Shown: positions 45,332-54,889 of the stretch, piece after piece
Position numbering within the stretch: the first letter of the stretch is position 1
How the letters are laid out: each line of letters begins with the position of its first letter
Assembly (NCBI GenBank): GCA_903842675.1
Contig: CAIMMQ010000017.1
Coordinates: forward strand, 68,442 to 128,280
Reading direction: 5' to 3'
Length of the DNA stretch: 59,839 nt
Origin: an uncultured Actinomycetes bacterium
Lineage (GTDB): Bacteria > Actinomycetota > Actinomycetes > Nanopelagicales > Nanopelagicaceae
Program-made: the position numbers and the translations under genes
The notes under the pieces: model-generated
The model's input: the letters and a program-made list of their open reading frames with translations, nothing else
Told to the model about the DNA's origin: nothing
Database searches by the model: none

Positions 45332-45433
45332 GGTGAGTGGGTTTGCAGGCTGGCCAATGACCTTGGGAATTTATCCTGCTGCAAAGGGGTTTAAGATTTA
45401 CCCACAAAGACTTTCAACCGGAGGTGGCTTTCC

Positions 45434-45910
45434 ATGTCGGAGAATTCAAGCGCAAATAGCAAATTGTTGGCTGAACTTAAAGCTAACCACAATGATTTTT
45501 TTGCAGTTGCTAAGTCGATTGCACCAGCGAAAATGAACGCTAGCCCAAAACCAGGTGAATGGTCGCCGGCTTTTGTGCTCCACCATATGGCGGATGCCGA
45601 ACTGCACTTTGCAACGCGCTACCTATTTGCTATTGCCGATGACAAGCCAACGATAGTTCCGTTTAACGAGGATGTTTATCCAGAGCGGGTGAGCTATGCC
45701 GATCGCAATCCACTTGCATCACTTGCCGCGCTCGAAGGCGTATCTCAAGTGGTCATCGATATTCTCACAGTGATCCCAAGTGAAGATTGGTCTAGGACTT
45801 CGATACACATCGAAAAGGGTCCAGTCACTCTTACCCAGATTGTTGAATTAGCAAGTGGTCACTCGAAGGCTCATGCAAATCAAATAAAAGAAATTCTCGC
45901 AAGCCTTTAA
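45434..45910 (+). CDS. DinB-like (DUF664) four-helix protein
   Basis: A 158-residue protein of the DinB/YfiT-type superfamily. It has KPGEWSPAFVLHHMADAELHFATRYL, with clustered histidines, and a C-terminal ASGHSKAHANQIKEIL histidine pair; together these can form the usual three-histidine metal site. Members include mycothiol- or bacillithiol-dependent transferases and many proteins without known activity. GGAGG (45420-45424) lies nine bases before the ATG, so it has a normal leader. Function is not predicted further. Confidence 0.85.
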   Translation: MSENSSANSKLLAELKANHNDFFAVAKSIAPAKMNASPKPGEWSPAFVLHHMADAELHFATRYLFAIADDKPTIVPFNEDVYPERVSYADRNPLASLAALEGVSQVVIDILTVIPSEDWSRTSIHIEKGPVTLTQIVELASGHSKAHANQIKEILASL

Positions 45911-45960
45911 TACTTATTTATAATTTTTGATGAGCCCTAAATAACTTATAGATAACTGGG

Positions 45961-46041
45961 TGCGGGAGGCGGGACTTGAACCCGCACGTCCGAAGACACA
46001 GGTTCCTAAGACCTGCGTGTCTGCCATTTCACCACTCCCGC
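45961..46041 (-). tRNA. tRNA-Leu (anticodon TAG)
   Basis: On the minus strand: acceptor GCGGGAG/CTCCCGC, anticodon stem CAGGT/ACCTG with loop CTTAGGA (anticodon TAG, reads CUA), a long variable arm with TGTC-TTCG-GACG, and T arm GCGGG-TTCAAGT-CCCGC. The long variable arm confirms a class II tRNA. The discriminator is A, followed by CCCA, so CCA is not encoded in place. Confidence 0.96.
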
Positions 46042-46153
46042 TGGAGAGATGAGGGTAAGGCTAAGGCAATACTTGCGAAAGCGCCAAATGGCCTTCTCAC
46101 GCTAGAAAATCTAAATAGATGGCACAAATGGATGGGTAATTTACGCCAAGCGG

Positions 46154-46159
46154 TAAACT
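46154..46159 (+). promoter_or_regulatory. Leaderless-type -10 (TAAACT) for argS
   Basis: TAAACT ends seven bases before ATG 46167. It is the only promoter-like signal for the argS-thrB run seen in the 125-base gap after tRNA-Leu. Confidence 0.45.
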
Positions 46160-46166
46160 GCATTCA

Positions 46167-47834
46167 ATGAGCGCCGAGATAAGTATTCAGGATTCGATCA
46201 GCGCCGCGATTATTGAAATTTTGCAGGGCGCCAAAGGCGAACTTAATTGTGATCTTCCAGAGGCCATTACTTTGGATCGGCCGAAGAATCGTGACCACGG
46301 TGATTATGCAACTGGAATTGCGCTCGCACTTTCAAAGCCTTCAGGTAAACCACCACGTGAAATTGCAGAATTAATTAAAGCCGGCCTAGCAAATCGCCTG
46401 GAGATAACAAAGGTAGATATCGCTGGTCCAGGATTTATAAATATAACTTTGGCAAAGGCAAGTCAGGGTGGGGTAATTGCAAAAATTCTAAGTGACGGTA
46501 AGAAGTTCGGACATGGGAAAGTATTAGATGGAAAATCAATCAACTTAGAATTTATTAGCGCAAATCCAACTGGCCCGTTGCACTTGGGACACACGAGGTG
46601 GGCAGCGGTCGGCGATGCGCTAGGTCGAGTTCTTTCAGCAGCCGGCGCCAAGGTGACGCGCGAGTTTTATATAAATGACCGTGGTGTTCAGATGGATTTA
46701 TTTGGTGCATCACTTAGAACATCAGCGCAAGGAGAACCGAGGCCGGAGGATGGTTACCACGGAGCATATATAGATGATCTCTCCAAAGAGATTGTGGCCG
46801 CACACCCAGAGATTTTGAAATTAGCCGAACCTGAATTAACGCATGCTTTTCGAGATTATGGTTATCAGCTTCAACTGGATCAGCAACAATCGGTCTTGAA
46901 CGCATTTGGTACGAAGTTTGATGTTTGGTTCTCTGAGAAGAGTCTTTATGAAGGTAATTTCTTTGCTCATTGTCAGGAAGTATTAAAAGCTAAGGGCCAC
47001 GTATTTGATTTAGACGGTGCAACTTGGCTACGCACAACTGATTTTGGCGATGACAAGGATCGCGTAATGGTTAAGTCCGATGGGTCACTTGCATACTTTG
47101 CATCAGATTCGGCTTACTACATCTCAAAGCGGGAACGCGGATTTGATATTTGCATTTATATGTTGGGTGCGGATCACCACGGTTATGTTGGAAGATTGAA
47201 GGCGCTTGCTGCATGCAACGGCGATGATCCCGAGTACAACATCGATGTAATGATCGGTCAGATGGTAAAGATCATGGAAGGTGGCGAAGAAGTAAAACTT
47301 TCTAAGCGCGCCGGAACAATTATTACCTTAGAAGAATTAGTTGAAAAAGTTGGCGTAGATGCTGCTCGTTACACACTTATTCGCTATCCCGTTGAAACTC
47401 CGATGGTGATGGATGTTGATATTTTACGTAGTCGCACAAATGAGAATCCGGTTTACTACGTGCAATATGCACATGCCAGAATTTGTGGCGTACTTCGTAA
47501 TGCCGCAGAACTTGGAATCAAATATGGCAGCGATCAGATCCATCCAGAATTGCTGGTCCACGAGCGAGAACGCGAATTAATCGGACAGCTAGGCGAATTT
47601 CCTCGAGTAGTTGCGGGCGCCGCCGAATTGCGCGAACCACATCGAGTTGCCAGGTATGTCGAAGAATTGGCCGGTGTTTATCATCGCTTCTATGCCGATT
47701 GCCGTGTTCTTCCACTCGGCGATGAAACTCCAAGCGAACTTCATGCAGCTCGCGCTACCTTATGTTCAGTAACTGCCCAGGTTATTTCAAACGGCTTAGA
47801 ACTCCTCGGTGTTAGCGCACCAGAAAAGATGTAG
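46167..47834 (+). CDS. argS: Arginyl-tRNA synthetase
   Basis: A 555-residue class I synthetase: N-terminal Add1 domain, the HIGH-type SANPTGPLHLGH, the DYGYQLQLDQQ region, the KMSKS-equivalent KLSKRAGT and a DALR anticodon-binding domain beginning near YYVQYAHAR. It charges tRNA-Arg, including the CCG isoacceptor at 7840. It begins the argS-lysA-hom-thrC-thrB-rho run known from Rv1292-Rv1297. lysA follows two bases after its stop. Confidence 0.97.
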   Translation: MSAEISIQDSISAAIIEILQGAKGELNCDLPEAITLDRPKNRDHGDYATGIALALSKPSGKPPREIAELIKAGLANRLEITKVDIAGPGFINITLAKASQGGVIAKILSDGKKFGHGKVLDGKSINLEFISANPTGPLHLGHTRWAAVGDALGRVLSAAGAKVTREFYINDRGVQMDLFGASLRTSAQGEPRPEDGYHGAYIDDLSKEIVAAHPEILKLAEPELTHAFRDYGYQLQLDQQQSVLNAFGTKFDVWFSEKSLYEGNFFAHCQEVLKAKGHVFDLDGATWLRTTDFGDDKDRVMVKSDGSLAYFASDSAYYISKRERGFDICIYMLGADHHGYVGRLKALAACNGDDPEYNIDVMIGQMVKIMEGGEEVKLSKRAGTIITLEELVEKVGVDAARYTLIRYPVETPMVMDVDILRSRTNENPVYYVQYAHARICGVLRNAAELGIKYGSDQIHPELLVHERERELIGQLGEFPRVVAGAAELREPHRVARYVEELAGVYHRFYADCRVLPLGDETPSELHAARATLCSVTAQVISNGLELLGVSAPEKM

Positions 47835-47836
47835 GG

Positions 47837-49186
47837 ATGAAATTCTTGCAGGAAGTCTTTTCAATTAACTCCAAGGTCCAAGCCGGGGAGTTAGTTATCG
47901 CTGGCTGCAAAGCAACATCTCTTGCCCAAGAATTTGGAACACCACTATTTGTCTTGGATGAAGGCGATTTTCGATCGCGGGTGCTTGCTTGGAAGTCCGC
48001 ACTCGAGCGCCACTTTGGCAGCCAATCAGGTCAGGTCTATTACGCATCAAAATCTTTTATCTCGGTCGAAGTTGCAAAGTGGATTGCCGAACTTGGAATT
48101 GGAATCGATGTTTGTACCGGTGGCGAGCTGGCCGTCGCACTTGCCGCACAGTTTCCACCAGAAAAGATAGAAGTCCACGGCAATAACAAATCAGAGTTAG
48201 AAATTTCAACCGCAATTGCTGCTGGTGTTGGCAAGATAGTCATTGATTCCAGCCAAGAAATCGAGCGAGTTAATCGCTTGGCAAAATCTGCTGGTGTTAT
48301 TCAATCTGTTTTTCTCCGCTTAACACCTGGCGTGGAAGCACACACTCACGAGGCCATTGCAACTGCACATGAAGACGTAAAGTTTGGCTTTTCAATTTCA
48401 AGCGGCGCAGCTTGGCAAGCAGTACTAGCAGTTGAAGAGGCAGCAAACCTTAAATTGGTTGGGTTGCACTGTCACATCGGATCACAAATCTTTACATCAG
48501 AAGGTTTTGAAGTTGCAACAACACGATTGATCGAAGTGCTTGGAAAATTCCGAGATAATTTCAATCGCGAACTTCCTGAACTTGATATGGGTGGCGGATA
48601 TGGAATTGCATATGTTGGCGGTGAGCAGACTTATGATCCAGATCTAGCGATGGCAAGTTTGGCAAAAGTTATTCATTCGCAATGCACCCAACATAAAATC
48701 TCGGTCCCAATAATTTCGATCGAGCCCGGGCGTGCAATTGCTGGACCGTCTACGACAACTCTTTATGAAGTCGGAACAACGAAGAATGTATTGCTGGATA
48801 GTGGTGCGAGCCGGTTATATGTTGCAGTTGATGGTGGAATGAGTGACAACATCCGCCCTGGACTTTATGGTGCGATTTACACCGCCCTACTTGCAAATAG
48901 AGAGTCGAAGGCAGCCGGCGTATCGGCACGCATCGTGGGCAAGCATTGCGAAAGTGGCGACATCATTATTAGAGAGATTGATCTACCCAGTGATATTGGG
49001 CCAGGAGATTTAATTGCAATTCCAGCAACGGGTGCTTATGGCCGAAGCATGGCGAGCAATTACAACCACATGCCACGTCCAGCAGTAGTGGCGGTTACCA
49101 ATGGAACTGCGCGCCGGATCCTGCGCCGAGAAACTCAGGCTGATTTACTTGCGTTAGATGTAGTTGAAGCGCCTAAAACGCTCTAA
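47837..49186 (+). CDS. lysA: Diaminopimelate decarboxylase
   Basis: Last step of lysine synthesis. The 449-residue PLP enzyme (alanine racemase-like fold) has the PLP lysine in YYASKSF (K72), VGLHCHIGSQ, DMGGGYGIAY, the EPGRAIAG phosphate motif and the catalytic cysteine in GKHCESGD. It starts immediately after argS with a GTAGGG as a weak ribosome site, consistent with one operon. Confidence 0.96.
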   Translation: MKFLQEVFSINSKVQAGELVIAGCKATSLAQEFGTPLFVLDEGDFRSRVLAWKSALERHFGSQSGQVYYASKSFISVEVAKWIAELGIGIDVCTGGELAVALAAQFPPEKIEVHGNNKSELEISTAIAAGVGKIVIDSSQEIERVNRLAKSAGVIQSVFLRLTPGVEAHTHEAIATAHEDVKFGFSISSGAAWQAVLAVEEAANLKLVGLHCHIGSQIFTSEGFEVATTRLIEVLGKFRDNFNRELPELDMGGGYGIAYVGGEQTYDPDLAMASLAKVIHSQCTQHKISVPIISIEPGRAIAGPSTTTLYEVGTTKNVLLDSGASRLYVAVDGGMSDNIRPGLYGAIYTALLANRESKAAGVSARIVGKHCESGDIIIREIDLPSDIGPGDLIAIPATGAYGRSMASNYNHMPRPAVVAVTNGTARRILRRETQADLLALDVVEAPKTL

Positions 49187-49251
49187 TTCGTACGGCACAC
49201 CACAATAATTAATTGAAACCAAGCGCGGAAAAAATAGGGGAGAATAAGCCA

Positions 49252-50544
49252 ATGAACGCGGAGCGCAAATCCCTGAAAGTAGGCATGCTCGGCTGCGGCG
49301 TGGTCGGAAGTGAGATTGCAAGGTTGCTCGTTGCCAATGCCGATGATTTAGCGGCTCGTTCCGGCGCAAAATTAGATTTGGTAAAAGTCGCAGTTCGCGA
49401 TTTAAATCGTAAGAACATCGCCAAAGAATTACTTACTACCGATCTGATGTCGGTCGTTAATGATCCAAATATCGATCTGATCATTGAAGTTATTGGTGGG
49501 ATCGAGCCCGCTCGCGCACTAATTCTTGCCGCGTTGGAATCTGGTAAATCAGTAGTCACCGCAAACAAGGCGTTACTTGCAAAACATGGTGGTGAGCTTT
49601 TTGCCGCCGCAGATAAGTTCGGTGCTGATTTGTATTATGAAGCTGCAGTTGCTGGTGCAATTCCAATCTTGCGTCCGCTTCGTGAATCACTCGTTGGTGA
49701 CCATATCCAAAAAATTATGGGAATTGTGAACGGTACAACTAACTTCATTCTGACAAAGATGGATGAATCTGGCGCCGCCTTTGGTGATGCACTCGCCGAG
49801 GCACAAGCTCTTGGTTTTGCCGAAGCCGATCCAACTGCAGACGTTGAAGGTTTTGATGCCGCCGCTAAGGCTGCGATTCTGGCTTCACTGGCCTTTCACT
49901 CTCGCGTTACCGGTGATGATGTATTTCGTGAAGGTATAACAAAAATTACTTCAACCGATGTTGCTGTTGCGCGATCACTAGATTTAGTTATCAAATTACT
50001 TGCGATTGCTGAATTGAACTCCGATGGTCAAATTTCAGTCCGCGTACATCCAACACTTATTTCTCGAAACCATCCGCTCGCTGCAGTACGAGAATCTTTT
50101 AATGCAGTTTTCGTAGAAGCCGAAGCAGCTGGCGCGCTGATGTTCTATGGCCGCGGTGCCGGTGGAACTCCAACTGCATCTGCAGTTCTGGGTGATCTAG
50201 TTGCCGTTGCTAGACATCGAATCAGCGGCGGTCTTGGTCCGCGTGAAAGTGATTATGCAGATCGTGCTATTGCGACAATTGGAAACACACGCACTCGTTA
50301 TTTGATTCGCCTTGAAGTTGCCGATCGCCCAGGCGTTTTGGCTGCTGTTGCACAAACATTTGCAAAGCACGACGTATCAATTCAAACTGTTCGCCAAACC
50401 GGCCGCGGTGAAAACGCCGAATTAATTGTTATGACACATAAGGCCACTGATGGCGCTCTCTCCGAAACTGTTGCTGGGCTAAAGGCGCTGGACTCGGTAA
50501 AAGATGTTGCCAGCGTGATTCGCGTTGAAGGCATGAGTTCATGA
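49252..50544 (+). CDS. hom: Homoserine dehydrogenase
   Basis: Reduces aspartate semialdehyde to homoserine, the branch point for threonine and methionine. The 430-residue protein has the NAD(P) motif [13 protein letters not shown], the substrate region [14 protein letters not shown] with the [12 protein letters not shown] signature, and a C-terminal ACT domain (about 350-425, [15 protein letters not shown]) for threonine feedback. ATG 49252 with AGGGG (49236-49240) upstream is preferred over TTG 49213. Its homoserine can also feed metB at 13367. Confidence 0.95.
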   Translation: MNAERKSLKVGMLGCGVVGSEIARLLVANADDLAARSGAKLDLVKVAVRDLNRKNIAKELLTTDLMSVVNDPNIDLIIEVIGGIEPARALILAALESGKSVVTANKALLAKHGGELFAAADKFGADLYYEAAVAGAIPILRPLRESLVGDHIQKIMGIVNGTTNFILTKMDESGAAFGDALAEAQALGFAEADPTADVEGFDAAAKAAILASLAFHSRVTGDDVFREGITKITSTDVAVARSLDLVIKLLAIAELNSDGQISVRVHPTLISRNHPLAAVRESFNAVFVEAEAAGALMFYGRGAGGTPTASAVLGDLVAVARHRISGGLGPRESDYADRAIATIGNTRTRYLIRLEVADRPGVLAAVAQTFAKHDVSIQTVRQTGRGENAELIVMTHKATDGALSETVAGLKALDSVKDVASVIRVEGMSS

Positions 50545-51623
50545 GTATTTTTGGCAAGAAATCTGGCGCGCATCAATGGCGCGGTGTTATCGAGGAGTAT
50601 CGCGATCGCCTGCCTGTCTCTAAGAAGACTCCAGTAGTTACCTTGCTTGAAGGCGGAACTCCACTTGTTGCTGCCTGCATTCTCTCTGAAATGTTGGATA
50701 ACGAAGTTTGGTTAAAAGTTGAAGGCGCAAACCCAACTGGTTCCTTTAAAGATCGCGGAATGACAATGGCGATTTCAAAGGCCGCCGAAGATGGTGCGCG
50801 CGCCGTTATTTGTGCATCAACCGGAAATACTTCAGCATCTGCCGCGGCGTATGCAACCAAGGCCGGCATGCGTCCGGTTGTCTTAGTTCCTGAAGGCAAA
50901 ATTGCGATGGGTAAGTTAGCGCAAGCAATTGCTCATGGCGCAACGCTGCTTCAGGTGCAAGGAAACTTTGATGATTGTTTAAATTTAGCTCGCGAGTTGT
51001 CGGATAATTATCCAGTCTCACTTGTTAACTCGGTAAACCCATTTCGAATCGAGGGTCAAAAGACTGCGAGTTTTGAAGTCGTTGATGCCCTTGGTGATGC
51101 GCCAGATTTACATGTTATGCCGGTCGGTAATGCTGGAAATATCACGGCATACTGGAAGGGCTATAAAGAGTATTACGCTGATGGCCTTTCAAAAAAGTTA
51201 CCGCAAATGTGGGGCTTTCAAGCAGCTGGTGCGGCGCCAATTGTTAATGGCGAGATCGTAAAAAATCCAGAGACTATTGCAACCGCAATCCGCATTGGCA
51301 ATCCTGCCTCTTGGCAGCAAGCGGTTGATGCCAGAGATTCCTCTGGTGGACTTATTGATTCAGTAACTGACGAAGAGATTTTGGCTGCCTACCGTTTTGT
51401 TGCTTCTAAAGAGGGCGTCTTTGTAGAACCATCAAGTGCCGCGGGTATTGCTGGTTTAATTAAGAAACAATCTCAAGGAAAACTCCCCAAAGGTAAGAAG
51501 ATTGTGATTACAGTTACTGGTAACGGGCTAAAGGATGTTCAATGGGTGCTAAATGAGGCCGGCGAACCAACTGTTATCCCGGTAGATGTGAAACGAGCAG
51601 CACAAGTGATTGGACTCGCATAA
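50541..51623 (+). CDS. thrC: Threonine synthase
   Basis: A 360-residue PLP enzyme making threonine from phosphohomoserine. It shows the PLP lysine in [10 protein letters not shown] (K70), [15 protein letters not shown] and the phosphate-binding [14 protein letters not shown]. It is the short actinobacterial type. The ATG overlaps the hom stop (ATGA), and thrB starts directly after its stop, so the three genes are coupled. Confidence 0.96.
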   Translation: MSIFGKKSGAHQWRGVIEEYRDRLPVSKKTPVVTLLEGGTPLVAACILSEMLDNEVWLKVEGANPTGSFKDRGMTMAISKAAEDGARAVICASTGNTSASAAAYATKAGMRPVVLVPEGKIAMGKLAQAIAHGATLLQVQGNFDDCLNLARELSDNYPVSLVNSVNPFRIEGQKTASFEVVDALGDAPDLHVMPVGNAGNITAYWKGYKEYYADGLSKKLPQMWGFQAAGAAPIVNGEIVKNPETIATAIRIGNPASWQQAVDARDSSGGLIDSVTDEEILAAYRFVASKEGVFVEPSSAAGIAGLIKKQSQGKLPKGKKIVITVTGNGLKDVQWVLNEAGEPTVIPVDVKRAAQVIGLA

Positions 51624-52562
51624 ATGGCAGCGGTGGGCGCACGTTTAAGTTTCAAAGCCGCGATGGCACAAGTTAGCGTGCCTGCGACTTCAGCAAACTT
51701 AGGTTCAGGTTTTGACACCTTTGGGCTCGCTTTGGATATTCGCGATCGCTATGCCGCACAGATTTTGGATGAGAATGAATTTGATGTTGATGTAACCGGT
51801 GAAGGCAGCGATGATATTAAGAAGGATCGCAGCAATCTGGTCATAAAAGCCATGATCCGCGGTTTTGAACATATGGGTTCTAGAGAATTTAGCGGTGCTA
51901 AATCTCGTGGAATTGCCCTTCGTCAATTAAATGTTATTCCACAAGGTCGTGGTCTTGGTTCATCCGCCGCGGCAATTGTTGGTGGCTTGGCTCTTGCTCG
52001 CGCACTTGTACTTGGTGGCGAATTTTTATTAACAAATGAAGCGATGATTGAAATTGGAACAGAGCTCGAAGGACATCCAGACAATGTTGCTGCAGCCGTT
52101 TTGGGTGGCGCAACCATTGCTTGGACACAAGGCGAAATTGGCCGCGGTGTTGGAATAAGAGTTGATCCAAGGATTAAAGCCGTTTTATTTATTCCATCAA
52201 GCCATCTGGCAACTTCAAAGGCTAGAAAACTACTTCCTGAAACAATTCCACATCGCGATGGTGTGCTTAATGCATCTAGAGCTGCGCTCTTAGTTCACGC
52301 ATTACAAGAACGTCCAGATTTATTACTTGCAGCTACGGAAGATTTATTGCACCAAAATTACCGAGCTGAAGCGATGCCCAAGTCGATGGCACTGGTTAAT
52401 AAACTTCGCGCAGCAGGAGTCCCAGCAATGATCTCCGGCGCTGGACCGTCAGTTTTGGTTTTACATACACTGGATGAGATTGAGGTTGAAGAGTTCATCA
52501 AAGTCGGGGCGCCATCATTTGCCGCACAGAAGGTGACTATCTCCGCTCGCGGTGTTGAATAA
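51624..52562 (+). CDS. thrB: Homoserine kinase
   Basis: A 312-residue GHMP kinase. It has VPATSANLGSGFDTFGLAL at the N-terminus, the ATP loop PQGRGLGSSAAAIVGGLA and the C-terminal ISGAGPSVLVL. The annotated ATG abuts the thrC stop (TAAATG); the in-frame ATG at 51663, thirteen codons later, is closer to the family's usual start and is an alternative. It is the last gene before the rho leader. Confidence 0.95.
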   Translation: MAAVGARLSFKAAMAQVSVPATSANLGSGFDTFGLALDIRDRYAAQILDENEFDVDVTGEGSDDIKKDRSNLVIKAMIRGFEHMGSREFSGAKSRGIALRQLNVIPQGRGLGSSAAAIVGGLALARALVLGGEFLLTNEAMIEIGTELEGHPDNVAAAVLGGATIAWTQGEIGRGVGIRVDPRIKAVLFIPSSHLATSKARKLLPETIPHRDGVLNASRAALLVHALQERPDLLLAATEDLLHQNYRAEAMPKSMALVNKLRAAGVPAMISGAGPSVLVLHTLDEIEVEEFIKVGAPSFAAQKVTISARGVE

Positions 52563-52741
52563 GAGGCGAATAAAAGCCGAATAAAACCCCGAATTTTTGC
52601 ACATACGCTTGGGGATATGCTAAGTTTTACTCATCTGGTAGCCGAGAAATCTTCGGCGGATATCCTGGATAAATATAAAAAATCAAAAAGCTAAATTAAA
52701 TCCTTTTTTAGCATACATAGAAATGAAGAAATCAAAAAAAC
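52563..52741 (+). promoter_or_regulatory. Leader region of rho
   Basis: These 179 AT-rich bases before rho contain two imperfect GAATAAAA/CCGAAT direct repeats at the start, a TATGCT hexamer near 52616 that could be a -10, a small hairpin GCCGA-TCGGC near 52645, and no strong ribosome site. An untranslated leader is expected because rho is often autoregulated by attenuation; no specific riboswitch is recognised. Confidence 0.4.
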
Positions 52742-54385
52742 ATGGCTGATACTAAATCTAGCGCAGCAAAAGAATCCGGTGAACTTTCCGCAATGCTCCT
52801 TCCCGAGCTAAAGAAAGTTGCTGGGCAACTCGGCATTGAAGATGCAACCACAATGAAGAAGGGCGATCTCGTCCAAGCCATTGGTGATCTGCAAGCCGCA
52901 AACCGCGAAGCCGCCAAGGCTGAACGCGAAGCTCGTCGCGCCGAGCGCGATGCCCGCCGTAAAGGTGGCAATAAGGATTCAAATAAAAACCAGAACCAGA
53001 ATCAGAACCAAAATAACTCTGAAGATGACGATGGTGAGAACCAAGGTTCTAATCCAAATGATGCATCCGACGCGGATGTTAATAAAAAGGAATGGACTGG
53101 CGGCGGCAATGGCCGTAGCGATAGAAATGATCGCCACAATAACCGCCGAGATCGTGGCGACCGAGGCGACCGTAATAATCGGTTCCGTGATCGTGGCAAT
53201 CGCGAAGAGCGTGAAATTCAAATTTCGGAAGATGATGTATTGCTTCCAGTCGGCGGTCTCCTAGACATTCTAGAAAACTATGCCTTCATCCGCACAGGCG
53301 GCTACTTAGCAAGTCCAAATGATGTTTATGTTTCACTACAACAAGTACGTCGCTATGGTCTTCGTAAAGGCGATGTCCTAACTGGTTCGGTTCGCCAACC
53401 ACGTGAAGGCGAGCGTAAAGAGAAGTTCAATGCCCTCGTACGCGTTGAAACAGTTAACGGAAGCGATCCGGAAACCTCAAAAGATCGTGTTGAGTTTGCC
53501 AAGTTAGTTCCGCTCTATCCGCAGGAACGTCTGCGCCTAGAAACTGAGCCAAATATTCTGACAACAAGAGTTATTGATTTAATTTCACCTATCGGTAAGG
53601 GACAGCGCGGACTTATTGTTTCGCCACCTAAAGCCGGTAAGACCATGGTTCTTCAATCAATTGCTAACGCAATCACAACAAATAACCCAGAGTGTCACTT
53701 GATGGTTGTTCTGGTTGATGAGCGTCCAGAAGAAGTTACCGATATGCAGCGTTCAATTAAGGGTGAAGTTATTGCTTCGACCTTTGATCGCCCAGCAGAT
53801 GATCACACTTCGGTCGCCGAACTGGCTATCGAGCGCGCAAAGCGTTTGGTTGAACTCGGTCACGATGTTGTAGTTCTCCTAGATTCGATTACTCGTCTTG
53901 GTCGCGCATACAACATTGCAGCCCCAGCCTCTGGACGTATTTTGTCTGGTGGTGTGGATTCCGCAGCGCTCTATCCACCAAAGAAGTTCTTCGGCGCCGC
54001 TAGAAATGTTGAAAATGGCGGATCGCTAACAATTCTTGCGACAGCACTTGTTGATACTGGATCCAAGATGGATGAAGTTATCTTCGAAGAGTTCAAGGGA
54101 ACTGGAAACATGGAACTTATCTTGAACCGTAAGTTTGCAGATAAGCGCATCTTCCCAGCTGTTGATGTTGTTGCCTCCGGAACTCGTAAGGAAGAAATCC
54201 TTATGGGAACTGAAGAGCTAAATATTGTTTGGCGCTTGCGTCGCGTACTGCATGCACTTGAGCCACAACAAGCACTTGAACTTCTACTCGAGAAGATGAA
54301 GGGCACGAAGTCGAACGTTGAATTCTTGATGCAGATCCAGAAGACGACCACGAACGAGGGTGGAACTTCCACAAACGGTTCCTGA
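52742..54385 (+). CDS. rho: Transcription termination factor Rho with long disordered insert
   Basis: A 547-residue hexameric RNA helicase. Residues 10-50 are the Rho N-domain (LLPELKKVAGQLGIEDATTMKKGDLVQAI). Residues about 55-160 form a low-complexity insert: first Ala/Glu/Arg, then runs of Asn/Gln, acidic residues and Arg/Asp/Asn repeats. Then come the RNA-binding cold-shock-like domain (DILENYAFIRTGGYL) and the ATPase with Walker A PPKAGKT (K300) and Walker B VVVLLDSITRLGRAYN. Actinobacterial Rho often has such an insert, usually Arg-rich; the Asn/Gln content here suggests condensate-forming behaviour, as shown for some Rho proteins. Confidence 0.95.
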   Translation: MADTKSSAAKESGELSAMLLPELKKVAGQLGIEDATTMKKGDLVQAIGDLQAANREAAKAEREARRAERDARRKGGNKDSNKNQNQNQNQNNSEDDDGENQGSNPNDASDADVNKKEWTGGGNGRSDRNDRHNNRRDRGDRGDRNNRFRDRGNREEREIQISEDDVLLPVGGLLDILENYAFIRTGGYLASPNDVYVSLQQVRRYGLRKGDVLTGSVRQPREGERKEKFNALVRVETVNGSDPETSKDRVEFAKLVPLYPQERLRLETEPNILTTRVIDLISPIGKGQRGLIVSPPKAGKTMVLQSIANAITTNNPECHLMVVLVDERPEEVTDMQRSIKGEVIASTFDRPADDHTSVAELAIERAKRLVELGHDVVVLLDSITRLGRAYNIAAPASGRILSGGVDSAALYPPKKFFGAARNVENGGSLTILATALVDTGSKMDEVIFEEFKGTGNMELILNRKFADKRIFPAVDVVASGTRKEEILMGTEELNIVWRLRRVLHALEPQQALELLLEKMKGTKSNVEFLMQIQKTTTNEGGTSTNGS

Positions 54386-54541
54386 TCGCCCACAATTAAG
54401 CAGAGTTTTGCAGGGTAGTACCCAGACGGGCTATCCTTCATTCCGTTCCAAGAGATCCAAAAGTTCCACCGCTGGTTCACGGCAATCCCGCCGACCCAGC
54501 TCCGCCATATGCAAGATGAACAGAAGTAATAGGAGCACTAA
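54386..54541 (+). promoter_or_regulatory. Leader region of rpmE
   Basis: These 156 bases separate rho from rpmE. Actinobacterial L31 genes are known to have autoregulatory leaders, and this gap is long enough, with several GC-rich short complementary blocks around 54410-54500. I could not fold it reliably. An AGGAG lies about seven bases before the rpmE ATG. Confidence 0.35.
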
Positions 54542-54763
54542 ATGAAGTCCGAGATTCATCCAGAATATTTAGAGACCACAGTTACTTGTGGTTGCGGTGA
54601 AGTTTTCACTACCCGCAGCACAAAAGTATCTGGCTCAATTTATGTTGAAGTTTGTTCAGTTTGCCATCCGTTCTATACCGGCAAGCAACGTATCCTCGAT
54701 ACTGGTGGCCGCGTAGCTAAGTTCGAAGAGCGTTTCGGAAAAAAGGCTGACGCCGCAAAGTAG
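54542..54763 (+). CDS. rpmE: 50S ribosomal protein L31, zinc-binding type
   Basis: A 73-residue L31 of the C+ type: zinc ligands C16, C18, C38 and C41 in TCGCGEVF and [12 protein letters not shown]. The C-terminal [13 protein letters not shown] is typical. Zinc-containing L31 acts as a zinc store and is replaced by a C- paralogue under starvation; no paralogue lies in the window. A strong terminator follows seven bases after the stop. Confidence 0.97.
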   Translation: MKSEIHPEYLETTVTCGCGEVFTTRSTKVSGSIYVEVCSVCHPFYTGKQRILDTGGRVAKFEERFGKKADAAK

Positions 54764-54769
54764 CTTTCT

Positions 54770-54819
54770 AAAAAAGACCGTACCGTGTTTGCCCTGCGCA
54801 AGCACTGCGGTCTTTTTTT
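54770..54819 (+). terminator. Intrinsic terminator after rpmE
   Basis: An 11-bp stem (54770-54780, AAAAAAGACCG, with 54808-54818) encloses a second stem GTGTTTG/CAAGCAC around a CCCTGCG loop, and ends in a run of seven T. It separates rpmE from prfA. Confidence 0.92.
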
Positions 54820-54889
54820 ATTTGGTTTAAAACGTTAGTACCAGGGCTCAAATCGAGTTTTAGAAATGTCTTAGAAGTGGAGGAGTGAA

